From NCBI RefSeq assembly GCF_014472415.1, contig NZ_JACSZV010000042.1:1-58431 (forward strand): DNA of 58,431 nt, read 5' to 3'. This document shows positions 33,068-41,848 of the stretch, one piece after another. Position numbers and translations under genes: made by a program. This stretch comes from Pseudomonas sp. N40(2020). Lineage in GTDB: Bacteria; Pseudomonadota; Gammaproteobacteria; Pseudomonadales; Pseudomonadaceae. Within the stretch, counting starts at the first letter, position 1, and the number at the start of each line of letters is the position of its first letter. Below the pieces are notes generated by a model. The model was not told the origin of the DNA, made no database searches, and saw only the letters and a program-made list of their open reading frames with translations.

Positions 33068-34066
33068 TCAACCGCCGGTCATGTTCATGAATCGCACGAT
33101 TTGTACGTCATCGTTCACTTCAAAGTTGTGCCTGTAGGGCTTGAGCTTCATCGCTTCGATGATCGCTTTCTCCAGACGTTCCGGTTGCCCGGGATGGGCG
33201 CGCAGCACGGCTTTCAAGTCCAGCGAATGCTCGTTACCTAGACACAGTAGCAAACGCCCCTCCACCGTCAGCCTCACCCGGTTACAGGTAGCGCAGAAGT
33301 TGTGGCTGTGCGGAGAAATAAAACCCAGGCGAATCTGCGGGGCTTCGGCCAGCCGCCAGTAGCGCGACGGGCCTTGGGTCGATTCGGCGGAGTCGATCAG
33401 GGTGTAGCGTTCGGCGATCCGTTCGCGCACTTGTGCGCTAGAGAAAAACGATTCGGCGCGGCTGTGTTCGTCAATGACGCCCAGCGGCATTTCTTCAATG
33501 AAAGAAATGTCCAGCTCACGGTCGATGGCGAAGCTCACCAGATCATTGATCTCTTGATCATTTCGGCCCTGCATCACCACGCAGTTGAGTTTGGTGCGAG
33601 TGAAACCGGCCTTGCGCGCGGCATCGATACCCTTGATGACCTGCGCCAGATCGCCGGTGCGGGTCATCTGTTTGAAGCGCTCAGGGCAGAGGCTGTCGAG
33701 GCTGACGTTAAGGCGTTTAACGCCTGCGTCGAACAGTGGTGCGGCGAGTTTGCCCAGTTGTGAGCCGTTGGTGGTCAGGCACAATTCGCGCAGGCCGGGC
33801 AGGGCGGCGATCTGCTCGCACAGTTGCACCACGCCGGGACGGATCAGCGGTTCGCCGCCAGTGAGACGGATCTTGCGCGTGCCCAGTGCGACGAAGCTTT
33901 GTGCCAGTTGGTAGATTTCCTCCAGCGTCAGCACTTGCTGGCGCGGCAGAAACTGCATGTCTTCAGCCATGCAATACACACAGCGAAAGTCGCAACGGTC
34001 GGTCACCGACATGCGCAGGTAGTCGACGCGGCGGTTGAAGCCATCGATCAAGACGCGCTCTGACAT
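33068..34066 (-). CDS. moaA: GTP 3',8-cyclase, molybdenum cofactor synthesis
   Basis: A 332-aa radical SAM enzyme that starts molybdopterin synthesis by rearranging GTP. The first cluster motif CDFRCVYC gives Cys25, Cys29 and Cys32; the C-terminal cluster cysteines are in FCATCNRVRLTVEGRLLLCLG; and the protein ends in GG, as MoaA proteins do. The start MSERVLIDGFNRRVDYLRMSVTDRC is the usual N-terminus; a longer frame upstream lacks similarity. No other moa gene is adjacent. Such single moaA genes occur as second copies in pseudomonads, so another may exist elsewhere. Confidence 0.95.
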   Translation of the reverse strand: MSERVLIDGFNRRVDYLRMSVTDRCDFRCVYCMAEDMQFLPRQQVLTLEEIYQLAQSFVALGTRKIRLTGGEPLIRPGVVQLCEQIAALPGLRELCLTTNGSQLGKLAAPLFDAGVKRLNVSLDSLCPERFKQMTRTGDLAQVIKGIDAARKAGFTRTKLNCVVMQGRNDQEINDLVSFAIDRELDISFIEEMPLGVIDEHSRAESFFSSAQVRERIAERYTLIDSAESTQGPSRYWRLAEAPQIRLGFISPHSHNFCATCNRVRLTVEGRLLLCLGNEHSLDLKAVLRAHPGQPERLEKAIIEAMKLKPYRHNFEVNDDVQIVRFMNMTGG

Positions 34067-34218
34067 GACAGCCTCGCTGTGGGGAAAACCGCTAAGCGCG
34101 GATCTGGACGGCGCAGGGTATGGGCAATGTCGAACAGCGTCCAATCACTCTTAATGACCGGGTGATTGATGCCGTCGATGATCAGCAGAACACCACAAAA
34201 AAACTGTGGGCTTGAGAT

Positions 34219-35070
34219 TTACTGCGCCCCAAACATCGCCGTCCAGTAAATCCCTGCATCGCTCTTCGGGTCGGTCGCATAAGCGGCGCCGAGTTCCTTG
34301 TACTGCGGGTTCATCAGGTTGGCGCAGTGGCCGGGGCTGGCGAGCCAGCCGTCGACGACTTTGCCCACAGTGTCCTGGCCGGCGGCGATGTTTTCGCCGA
34401 CCAGTTGACCGCTGTAGCCGGCCAGTTCGGCGCGGTCACCGGGGGTGCGGCCGTCGCGGTCCTTGTGGTCGAGGTAGTTTTTGTTGGCCATGTCGCGGCT
34501 GTGATCCTGGGAGACCGTGCCCAGCGTCGCGTTCCAGGCCAGCGGTGCGGCAGCGGCGAAGGCCTGGCCGCCGCACTGGCGTGGCTGGCTGCGTGCGGCG
34601 TTGAGCTGCTCAAGCAGTTTTTGCCCTTCACCCTGCGCATCGCCAAGTTTGGCCGACAACAATGGCCGCGCCAGCACAACGCGCCAATCACGATCAGCGC
34701 GGCTGACACCGACATCGACGAACTGCGGATCGAGCACCACCTGACAGAAACTTTCCTGAATCGCCTGCATCGCCGACGCCGCATCGCGCGGGCCGTTGAG
34801 GGTGATCGCCTGTACGTTGACCATCGGGTAACTGGCGCTGGCCATGGCTTGCTGCAAATTGACAGCCCCACTGGCCGGTAGCCGCAGTCGCGGATCGGCC
34901 GACAGCGGTGGCAGTTCGCTGGATGCCTGAGCACCGCAACGTTGCGGTTCGCTGCGGTACTTGTTGATCGATTCGATCAGTTGCGACTCGTCGCTGGCCA
35001 TGGTCGAGGCGGCAAAGGCCAGGCCGGCAGACAACGCGGCAAAGCGCAAAACGGATGGCATGAAGCGCAT
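34219..35070 (-). CDS. CAP/SCP-domain secreted protein
   Basis: A 283-aa protein with signal peptide (MRFMPSVLRFAALSAGLAFAASTMA). The C-terminal half (about 160-283) is a CAP domain: LLEQLNAARSQPRQCG, then DHSRDMANKNYLDHKDRDGRTPGDR, GENIAAG and HCANLMNPQYKELG, which supply the His-Glu-Glu-His cavity residues. The N-terminal half (25-155) looks like a degenerate copy with IESINKYRSEPQRCG. The start has GGGAGA eight bases upstream. Bacterial CAP proteins have been linked to adhesion or lipid and peptide binding; no role can be assigned. Confidence 0.88.
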   Translation of the reverse strand: MRFMPSVLRFAALSAGLAFAASTMASDESQLIESINKYRSEPQRCGAQASSELPPLSADPRLRLPASGAVNLQQAMASASYPMVNVQAITLNGPRDAASAMQAIQESFCQVVLDPQFVDVGVSRADRDWRVVLARPLLSAKLGDAQGEGQKLLEQLNAARSQPRQCGGQAFAAAAPLAWNATLGTVSQDHSRDMANKNYLDHKDRDGRTPGDRAELAGYSGQLVGENIAAGQDTVGKVVDGWLASPGHCANLMNPQYKELGAAYATDPKSDAGIYWTAMFGAQ

Positions 35071-35269
35071 GGAGATCTCCCTTGAGCTGAATGCGCCCAT
35101 GATGCGCGAAACGCCCCCGGTGGGTGCAATGTCTTTTTCTTGATTTGGCGGATTTTTCAGCGGAACGTTGCCCGCGATTTTGCCGTCTACACTCAGCCAA
35201 GACCCCGGGATGCGGGCGTCTCCCCTACGTAACACCTTGCCCGACTCGGGCCCTGCCGGAAGAGCTGAC

Positions 35270-35890
35270 ATGGCATTGAAATGGTTGATTGGATGCGTTG
35301 CGTTAACCCTGTTGGCCGGCACTGCCATGGCCACCGATCAAACGCCGATCAAGGCAAAAGCCGAAGAGAAAGCCCAGGTGCTGGAAGAGAAAGCGGCGGA
35401 CAAAGTCAGCACGGCACCGGCGCCCAAATCCGAAGCCATCACCCCGACCGAAGTGCAAGCGGTGGACCCGGCCGGCGCCGCACCGCTGGATGATCCAATC
35501 ACCTGTCTGGCGCGCAGTATCTACTGGGAAGCCAAAGGCAGGGACACCCCGGAGATGGAAGCCGTGGCCAGCGTGGTGATGAATCGCCTCGGCCATGAAG
35601 GTTTTCCCGACACCGTTTGCGCCGTGGTCAAGCAAGGCTCGGAAACCAAAAGCTGCCAGTTTTCCTGGTGGTGTGACGGGCGTCCGGATCAGGTCAAGGA
35701 AGATGCCGAATACGCGCTGGCCAAGGAAATCGCCGGCAAGGCGTTGAACCGTCAGCTCAAGGATCGCACCAACGGCGCGTTGTATTTCCATGATCGCAAC
35801 GTGCATCCGAGTTGGGCCAAGGAATACCGGAAAACCGCCGAGACGAAAAAATTCCTGTTCTACAAACCCGCTGGCGGTGACGCGCTTTAG
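35270..35890 (+). CDS. SleB-type cell wall hydrolase
   Basis: A 206-aa protein with signal peptide (MALKWLIGCVALTLLAGTAMA), an Ala/Lys/Glu-rich linker (25-65), and a Hydrolase_2 domain from about residue 78: LARSIYWEAKGRDTPEMEAVASVVMNR carries the catalytic Glu, followed by CQFSWWCDG and GALYFHDRNVHPSW. These are the marks of SleB-like lytic transglycosylases, which act on peptidoglycan. The start is the ATG giving the signal peptide. The stop overlaps that of the convergent LysR gene. Confidence 0.9.
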   Translation: MALKWLIGCVALTLLAGTAMATDQTPIKAKAEEKAQVLEEKAADKVSTAPAPKSEAITPTEVQAVDPAGAAPLDDPITCLARSIYWEAKGRDTPEMEAVASVVMNRLGHEGFPDTVCAVVKQGSETKSCQFSWWCDGRPDQVKEDAEYALAKEIAGKALNRQLKDRTNGALYFHDRNVHPSWAKEYRKTAETKKFLFYKPAGGDAL

Positions 35891-36774
35891 GCACAGACTT
35901 CCCGCACGCAGTTGCGCAACCAGCGATGTGCCGGGTCGGCGTCCATGCGCGGATGCCAGAGCATGGACACGCTGATGGGCGGCATCTCGAAGGGCAGGGC
36001 GAAACTGTGCAGGCCGGTGCGCAGTTTGCTGGTGTGACGTTCCGGCACGGTGGCAATCAGGTCTGATTCACGGACCAAAGTCAGTGCCGCTGAAAATCCG
36101 CCGAATGAAGTGACAATGTCCCGCGTCAGGCCCAAGGCGAGTAACGCTTCATCGACCGGGCCGCTGCTGCGTCCGCGTCGTGAAATGAGAATGTGCTGGC
36201 CGCCGGCAAAGCGCTTGGCGCTGATCTTGCCCGAACCCAATGGGTGCTCCTCACGTACCACCCCGATCCAGTGATCCTCAAAGAGGATGCGGCTGTGCAG
36301 CGTCGGGTCGGTGCTGTCGTCGACCACACCCGTCTCCAGATCCACCCGGCCTTCGCGCAGCGGCGTGCTGTCCTTGTCGGCTTTCTGCACAAAGCGCAGG
36401 CGCACGCCGGGCGCTTCTTGCGCGATGCGGGCGAGCAGGGCGGCGGCGAAGGTTTCGACAAAACCGTCGGTGTTGCGCAGGGTGAACGTGCGCTGCAACT
36501 GGCCGGGATCAAGCACTTCGGCGGGACGCAAAACCGCCTCGGCGTCCTGCACCAGATGACTGACCCGTTCGCGTAACTCCAGCGCGCGCGGGGTCGGCAC
36601 CAAGCCACGACCGGCGCGCACCAGCAACGGATCGCCGGTGGTTTCGCGCAGACGGGCCAGAGCACGGCTCATGGCCGACGGGCTCAGGCGCAGACATTTG
36701 GCGGCGCGGGCGACACTGCCTTCACGCAGCAGCACGTCGAGGGTGATCAGCAGGTTCAGATCCGGTGCAGTCAT
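35887..36774 (-). CDS. LysR-family transcriptional regulator
   Basis: A 295-aa regulator with helix-turn-helix at residues 3-62 (LNLLITLDVLLREGSVARAAKCLRLSPSAMSRALARL) and an effector-binding domain from about 90. The sequence resembles the NodD/PcpR-type subgroup. It is divergent from the MFS transporter with 103 bases between, a typical regulator-efflux pair. The intergenic region holds an inverted repeat suited to a LysR protein. Confidence 0.9.
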   Translation of the reverse strand: MTAPDLNLLITLDVLLREGSVARAAKCLRLSPSAMSRALARLRETTGDPLLVRAGRGLVPTPRALELRERVSHLVQDAEAVLRPAEVLDPGQLQRTFTLRNTDGFVETFAAALLARIAQEAPGVRLRFVQKADKDSTPLREGRVDLETGVVDDSTDPTLHSRILFEDHWIGVVREEHPLGSGKISAKRFAGGQHILISRRGRSSGPVDEALLALGLTRDIVTSFGGFSAALTLVRESDLIATVPERHTSKLRTGLHSFALPFEMPPISVSMLWHPRMDADPAHRWLRNCVREVCA

Positions 36775-36800
36775 GATATGGCGTTCTGTGCAGGTATTAA

Positions 36801-36865
36801 GTGCAAAGCATGCGTCTTGCGCCTTGTATTGTCGAGGCTCAGGCTACGACGCATTAACTTTGCAC
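36801..36865. promoter_or_regulatory. candidate LysR operator with inverted GTGCAAAG
   Basis: GTGCAAAG (36801-36808) and CTTTGCAC (36858-36865) are perfect inverted copies in the 103-base gap between the LysR and MFS genes, each preceded by ATTAA. The spacing of about five helical turns would suit a DNA-looping tetramer. Inference. Confidence 0.5.
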
Positions 36866-36877
36866 AGTGAATGCGCC

Positions 36878-38290
36878 ATGCCTCGACCACCCCTGAACAC
36901 CACAGCCCGCTGGGCCCTGACCAGTCTGGCGCTGTCGATGTTGATGCCGTCGCTGGACACCAGCATTGCCAACGCCGGGTTGCCGATTCTGGCGGCGGCG
37001 TTTGAGGCGACGTTTCCACAGGTGCAGTGGATCGTTCTGGCCTACTTGCTGGCGATCACCACGTTGATTGTCAGTGTCGGGCGTTTAGGGGATGGCCTCG
37101 GGCGGCGGCGATTGCTGTTGATCGGCATCGGCATTTTTACTGCCGCGTCGTTGGCCTGCGCGCTGGCCCCGGGGCTGGGCTGGCTGATCGGCGCACGGGC
37201 GGTGCAAGGCCTTGGCGCGGCGATCATGTTCGCCTTGACTGTGGCGCTGGTGGCCGATGCGGTGCCCAAGTCCCGGGCGGGCAGTGCGATGGGATTGTTG
37301 GCGACCATGTCGGCCACCGGCACCAGCCTCGGCCCGTCGCTGGGCGGGTTGTTGATGACGCATGCCGGCTGGCATTCGATTTTTCTGCTCAACGTGCCGT
37401 TGGGCTTGCTCAATGCGTGGCTGGTGTATCGCTATCTGCCGGCGGATCGGCCAGTCCGGGTGCGTATTGCGTTTGATTATTTCGGCACCGGGTTATTGAT
37501 GCTGACGCTGGCGGCCTATGCGCTGGCGATGACCCTTGACGGATTCACCCCGGCGTTGCTGCTGATCAGCCTGTGCGGCGCGGGATTGTTCATTGCGGTC
37601 GAGATGAAGACCAAGGCACCGCTGATTCGCTTGTCACTGTTCGCCGACCTGCGGCTGAGTGGCAGTCTGGCGCTGACGCTGCTGGTGACGACGGTCATGA
37701 TGACCACGCTGGTGGTTGGGCCGTTTTACCTGAGCCGAGGGTTGGGCCTGACCAGCACGGTGGTCGGATTGGTGTTGTCGGTCGGGCCTTTGTTGGCGGC
37801 GTTCGGCGGCGTACCGGCCGGGCGCTTGGTGGATCGCTTCGGCGCGCGGAGAGTGGTGCCGGGTGCCTTGCTCGGGATGGTCGGCGGTTGTGGCTTGTTG
37901 GCGCTGTTGCCGATGAGTTTCGGCCTGCCTGCGTACCTGCTGCCGATGACGGTGATCGCCGCTGGTTATGCGTTGTTCCAGGCGGCCAACAATACCGGTT
38001 TGATGGCTGGGGTCAGCCAGGATCAGCGCGGCGTGGTGTCGGCACTGCTCGGGTTGGCGCGCAATCTGGGCTTGATCACCGGGGCGGCGGCGATGGGCGC
38101 GGTGTTTGCCGTGGCCACCGGCGATCCGACCCAAGCCCCTGATGCCGTTATCGCCACGGGGTTGCACATTACTTTTGGCGTTGCCACGGCCCTGATGGTC
38201 ATGGCCCTGATCATCAGCCGAGCGCAGATCAACTGTAGGAGCGAGCCTGCTCGCGACAGCGGCGGCACAGTCAAAATCTCACCTGACTGA
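36878..38290 (+). CDS. MFS drug transporter, 14-segment type
   Basis: A 470-aa inner-membrane transporter of the DHA2 family. The N-terminus LDTSIANAGLPILAAAF matches motif D1 of that family, and VGRLGDGLGRRRLLLIGI is the motif A loop after segment 2. Export of a toxic compound under the divergent LysR protein is likely. The last 19 residues (NCRSEPARDS and onwards) are encoded by a REP element, so the original C-terminus has been replaced by repeat-derived sequence. The start MPRPPLNTT is the first ATG in the frame after the promoter region. Confidence 0.88.
   Translation: MPRPPLNTTARWALTSLALSMLMPSLDTSIANAGLPILAAAFEATFPQVQWIVLAYLLAITTLIVSVGRLGDGLGRRRLLLIGIGIFTAASLACALAPGLGWLIGARAVQGLGAAIMFALTVALVADAVPKSRAGSAMGLLATMSATGTSLGPSLGGLLMTHAGWHSIFLLNVPLGLLNAWLVYRYLPADRPVRVRIAFDYFGTGLLMLTLAAYALAMTLDGFTPALLLISLCGAGLFIAVEMKTKAPLIRLSLFADLRLSGSLALTLLVTTVMMTTLVVGPFYLSRGLGLTSTVVGLVLSVGPLLAAFGGVPAGRLVDRFGARRVVPGALLGMVGGCGLLALLPMSFGLPAYLLPMTVIAAGYALFQAANNTGLMAGVSQDQRGVVSALLGLARNLGLITGAAAMGAVFAVATGDPTQAPDAVIATGLHITFGVATALMVMALIISRAQINCRSEPARDSGGTVKISPD
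38233..38257. repeat. REP half-site, family A, inside MFS 3' end
   Basis: TGTAGGAGCGAGCCTGCTCGC starts within the MFS reading frame and supplies its last codons. Confidence 0.9.
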
Positions 38291-38305
38291 CCCACCACCA
38301 CTTTC

Positions 38306-38392
38306 TGTAGGAGCTGCGGCACGCTGCGATCTTTTGATTGCAAAGATCAGGATCAAAAGATCGCAGCCTCGTTTCACTCGACAGCTCCTACA
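38306..38392. repeat. REPIN, family B
   Basis: Inverted TGTAGGAGCTG...GCTGCGATCTTTTGAT arms between the MFS gene and the convergent sensor kinase gene. The right arm has the same TCGTTTCACTCGACAGC variant as the left arm of the copy at 4254, so each repeat carries one canonical and one variant arm. Confidence 0.9.
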
Positions 38393-38409
38393 GGGACTTG
38401 TGGTGGATG

Positions 38410-39816
38410 TCAGCCCCGGGATTCGCGAGCGGGGAAAAACAGTTCGAAGCACGTCTCGCCATCGACGCTGCTCACAGCATAGCGACCGTGATGCAACTGC
38501 ATGATCGTCGCGACGATCGACAGGCCCAGCCCATTCGATTGCGCAGAGCGCTCGCGCGACGGGTCGACGCGGTAGAAACGTTCGAACAGTCGCGCCAGAT
38601 GTTCCGGCGCAATCGTTACGCCCCGGTTGCGCACCCGCAGATAACTGCCGTCTGCCTCGGCAAACGCCTCGACCTGTACCGTCGAATCCGCCGCGCCGTA
38701 CTTGATCGCATTGGCGCACAGATTGGCCAGCGCCCGGCGCAGCAACATCGGCTCGGCCCAGATCACGCCGCTGCCTCGCGCCTCGATGCACACGCCGACA
38801 TCCGCCGCCAAGCCTTCAAAATAATCGGCGATGCGCTGCATCTCATCGGCCGCGTCCAGCTCCTGACGTTGATTCAAGGCACTGGCCGGATCGGTGCGCG
38901 CCAGAAACAGCATGTTGTCGAGCATGCGCGTCAGCCGCTCAAGCTCCTCGACATTGGAGGCGAGCAACTGCTGATACGCCTCGACGCTGCGGTTCTGATG
39001 CAGCGCGACCTGGGTCTCGCCGAGCAGGTTATTGATCGGTGTGCGCAGTTCATGGGCCATGTCGGTGGACACCTGGCTCAACTGCGCAAAGCCCTTGGCG
39101 AGGCGGTCGAGCATGGCGTTGAACGCCCCGATCATCGGCTGCAACTCTCGCGGGGCACCATGGCTGTCGAGGCGTTCACTGAGGTTGCCAACGCCGATGC
39201 CATGGGCGTGGTTGGCCAAGCGCCGCAACGGTAACAGTCCGCGATACATCAGCAGACAGCCAATCACTGCCAACATCAGCGCCGCCAGCGACGCGAAGCC
39301 ATAAACACTCAAGCGATAATTGGCGAGCATCGCCGTGCGCTCGCTCATCAGACGCCCGGACTGTACTTGCAGATTGCCCAGATCGCCGGAATCGATGCTT
39401 GCCGCCACGGCCGAAAACGGCACACCGTTGACGTCGGGCAGATGCTGCACATCGTTCAGCGACAGCGGCCGGTCAATCGGCACCGCCGGTAAATTTGGCG
39501 TGGCCAGGTTGCCGGGATTGACCACCAACAGCGGCGGCTGGCCTGGCGCGCCGATGGTTAGCAGCGCTTCGTGGTTGCCGAGCATGTTCTGGAACAGCGC
39601 CGGTTTGTTCTTGATCAGCTCAAGGGTGTTGCTGTCGTTGAGGAAACTGCGCAACTGATCGACGCGACTGACCAGCGCCGTGTCGTCGCGCCGGATGAGT
39701 TGTTCTTCAAGCTCGCTGTACAGCGCCGCGCCGAGCCCGGCCAGTGAGGCAAAGGCGAGCAGGGCGAACACCAGTGCCAGGCGCAGGGTCAGGGAATACG
39801 GGCGATTCGTGCTCAT
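38410..39816 (-). CDS. sensor histidine kinase, heavy-metal sensor type
   Basis: A 468-aa inner-membrane kinase. Membrane segments at about 14-34 and 170-190 flank a periplasmic sensor region; a HAMP domain follows (190-245). His255 in MAHELRTPINN is the phosphoacceptor; the ATP domain shows N-box NLCANAIKYG, G-box NGLGLSI. The layout resembles the CusS/CopS class. It overlaps the response regulator gene by four bases (ATGA). The neighbouring DUF2790 gene may be a target. No copper or other metal resistance gene is adjacent, so the signal is unknown. Confidence 0.92.
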   Translation of the reverse strand: MSTNRPYSLTLRLALVFALLAFASLAGLGAALYSELEEQLIRRDDTALVSRVDQLRSFLNDSNTLELIKNKPALFQNMLGNHEALLTIGAPGQPPLLVVNPGNLATPNLPAVPIDRPLSLNDVQHLPDVNGVPFSAVAASIDSGDLGNLQVQSGRLMSERTAMLANYRLSVYGFASLAALMLAVIGCLLMYRGLLPLRRLANHAHGIGVGNLSERLDSHGAPRELQPMIGAFNAMLDRLAKGFAQLSQVSTDMAHELRTPINNLLGETQVALHQNRSVEAYQQLLASNVEELERLTRMLDNMLFLARTDPASALNQRQELDAADEMQRIADYFEGLAADVGVCIEARGSGVIWAEPMLLRRALANLCANAIKYGAADSTVQVEAFAEADGSYLRVRNRGVTIAPEHLARLFERFYRVDPSRERSAQSNGLGLSIVATIMQLHHGRYAVSSVDGETCFELFFPARESRG

Positions 39817-40484
39817 GGCTGAGTATCGAAGCGGTAGCCGATCCCGCGCACGCTGTGGATCAGCTTGAGCTGGAACGGGTCGTCGATCTTCGCCCGCAAG
39901 CGGCGCACGGCGACGTCGACCACGTTGGTATCACTGTCGAAATTCATGTCCCACACCCGTGAAGCGATCAGGGAGCGCGCGAGCACTTGCCCGGTGTGGC
40001 TGGCGAACAGTTGCAGCAGGGCGAACTCCTTGTTGGTCAAGGTGATCCGCACCCCGGCGCGGGTCACGCGGCGCTTGAGCACGTCGATCTGCAGATCGGC
40101 CACTTGCAGTTGTTCGTCTTCATGAATCGGCCCGCGTCGGGTCAGGGTGCGCAGGCGCGCCACCAGTTCGGCGAAGGAAAACGGCTTGATCAGGTAATCG
40201 TCGGCGCCCAGTTCCAGGCCCTTGACCCGGTCGGCAATGTCATCGCGGGCGGTGAGGAAGAGCACCGGCGTGTCAGCTTCCTTGCGCAGCCGGCGCAGGA
40301 CTTCCCAGCCATCCATTTTCGGCATCATCACATCCAGCACGATCACGTCGAAGCTGTGCTCCAGCGCCAGATGCAGACCGTCGGCGCCATCCCGGGCCAG
40401 GCTTACGCTGTAGCCCAGTTCCTGCAAACCGTTGAGCAGATAATTGCCGGCCTTGGGTTCGTCTTCGACAACCAGAATATTCAT
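39813..40484 (-). CDS. OmpR-family response regulator
   Basis: A 223-aa regulator of the CusR/CopR class. Receiver domain 1-115 with phosphoacceptor Asp51 (VIVLDVMMPKMDG), switch Thr in LFLTARDD and Lys in LIKPFSF; winged-helix DNA-binding domain 125-220 (NKEFALLQLFASHTGQVLAR, then VDVAVRRLRAKID). First gene of the regulator-kinase pair, with the DUF2790 gene twelve bases upstream on the same strand, so all three may be one transcript. Confidence 0.95.
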   Translation of the reverse strand: MNILVVEDEPKAGNYLLNGLQELGYSVSLARDGADGLHLALEHSFDVIVLDVMMPKMDGWEVLRRLRKEADTPVLFLTARDDIADRVKGLELGADDYLIKPFSFAELVARLRTLTRRGPIHEDEQLQVADLQIDVLKRRVTRAGVRITLTNKEFALLQLFASHTGQVLARSLIASRVWDMNFDSDTNVVDVAVRRLRAKIDDPFQLKLIHSVRGIGYRFDTQP

Positions 40485-40496
40485 GGGCGATCAGTC

Positions 40497-40754
40497 TCAA
40501 TGGTCGTTGGTGCAGCCGGTGCCTTGTACTTGATAGTCCAGCACATGCTCACGGCCCTGATGATCGAGGTAGTTCAGTTGCGCCGGAATCACGCCGCAGG
40601 CCTGTGAAATATCGGTGCTGGACAGGACTTTGTCGACATCCAGGTGCACGAAGAAGCCGGTTTTGTCATGAATCACGGCGGTGTCAGGCGTATCGGCGGC
40701 GAATACCGAGCCAGTGGCGAGGAGGGCGGAGAAGGCGAGGATCAGGGTTTTCAT
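40497..40754 (-). CDS. DUF2790 periplasmic protein
   Basis: An 85-aa protein with signal peptide (MKTLILAFSALLATGSVFA) and a mature domain ending in VLDYQVQGTGC, the mark of the DUF2790 family that is nearly confined to Pseudomonas. Two Cys, in SQACGVIP and GTGC, may pair. It lies twelve bases before the response regulator gene. Family members often adjoin two-component systems of this class, which supports a role as target or modulator; that association is from memory. Confidence 0.88.
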   Translation of the reverse strand: MKTLILAFSALLATGSVFAADTPDTAVIHDKTGFFVHLDVDKVLSSTDISQACGVIPAQLNYLDHQGREHVLDYQVQGTGCTNDH

Positions 40755-40885
40755 GATGAGTCACTCAGTGGCTGAAGTTGATCGGCATTGGCGCCGGGAC
40801 AACGTCAGGCTACCGAGCGATCCGCACGGCAAACCGACAACTGAATGACAAAGTTGTAATGAAACGAATTGCACAACGTCACCCC

Positions 40886-40968
40886 TGTAGGAGCTGCCGA
40901 AGGCTGCGATCTTTTGATTTTTTCAAAAAAAACAGATCAATAGATCGCAGCCTTCGGCAGCTCCTACA
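40886..40968. repeat. REPIN, family B
   Basis: TGTAGGAGCTGCCGAAGGCTGCG and its inverted copy with an A/T-rich centre, between the L,D-transpeptidase stop and the DUF2790 gene promoter. Confidence 0.92.
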
Positions 40969-40982
40969 GGGTTTTGCGGTGT

Positions 40983-41696
40983 TTAGCTGGCATGAGTACT
41001 CAAAATGCTCGCCACCTGCTGCGGCTGGCAATTGAGGTACGGCGACTTTTTCAGCCAGCGCTGATCCGGGTACCACGAAAACATGAACTGGCCGTCCTTG
41101 AGTTTATCGATCACTTGCTTGGCAATCTGTGGCCGAACCGCCGGGCAACCCTGACTGCGGCCGATGCGACCCTGACGTTTGCTCCACAACGGATTCACAT
41201 AGTCGGCGGCGTGGATGACGATGGCGCGGTCGCGGGCCATGTCGTTGAAGCCCGGTTCCAGGCCGTCCATGCGCAGCGAATAACCGTGAGTGCCACTGTA
41301 GCTTTCCTGAGTGCGGAACAGGCCGAGGCTGGACTGATAACTGCCTTCGACATTGGAAAACTGCGTGGCGAAGTTTTCCCCGGAATTGGAGCCGTGGGCG
41401 ACCAGATCGCGCAGCACCAGTTTTTTCCGGTTGAGGTCGAAAATCCACAGTCGGCGCTCAGTGGACGGTTGCGAATAATCGATGATTGCCAGGTGGCGGG
41501 AAGGTTTGGCGCCGTTGTTGACCGCACATTGCATGGCGCTCAAGGCACCTTTCAGCGCTTGGGCATTGAGTTCTGGCGCGGCGTGCGCGAGGCTGGTGAA
41601 CAAAACCGGCGATGGTTTGCCGGCGGCGAAAGCTGGGCTGGTCACGGCGACAAGGGTCACGGTGCTCAGCAGAAGTCGGCGCAAAAACGTCAACAT
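40983..41696 (-). CDS. murein L,D-transpeptidase catalytic domain protein (YkuD_2 type)
   Basis: A 237-aa protein with signal peptide (MLTFLRRLLLSTVTLVAVTSPAFA). The catalytic segment is IVIHAADY (His162) and GRSQGCPAVRPQIA (Cys184), the HxxD/E...SxGCPAV pattern of the YkuD_2 subfamily. It would act on peptidoglycan peptides in the periplasm, forming or breaking 3-3 links. It is divergent from a second, longer L,D-transpeptidase across about 150 bases, and the two may share a control region. Confidence 0.9.
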   Translation of the reverse strand: MLTFLRRLLLSTVTLVAVTSPAFAAGKPSPVLFTSLAHAAPELNAQALKGALSAMQCAVNNGAKPSRHLAIIDYSQPSTERRLWIFDLNRKKLVLRDLVAHGSNSGENFATQFSNVEGSYQSSLGLFRTQESYSGTHGYSLRMDGLEPGFNDMARDRAIVIHAADYVNPLWSKRQGRIGRSQGCPAVRPQIAKQVIDKLKDGQFMFSWYPDQRWLKKSPYLNCQPQQVASILSTHAS

Positions 41697-41848
41697 TTAT
41701 AAAGTGTCCTCAGCTTGCTACTTATTTGGCACTTTGGCTCCTGACGTCCAGTCGTAACCTGCAGGCCGGAAGATTCGAGCCTGACTGTTCAGCGCACCTG
41801 ATGTAAGGTTGGCCATCATCTGGATGGCCATGGATTGGAGTAAAGCAG

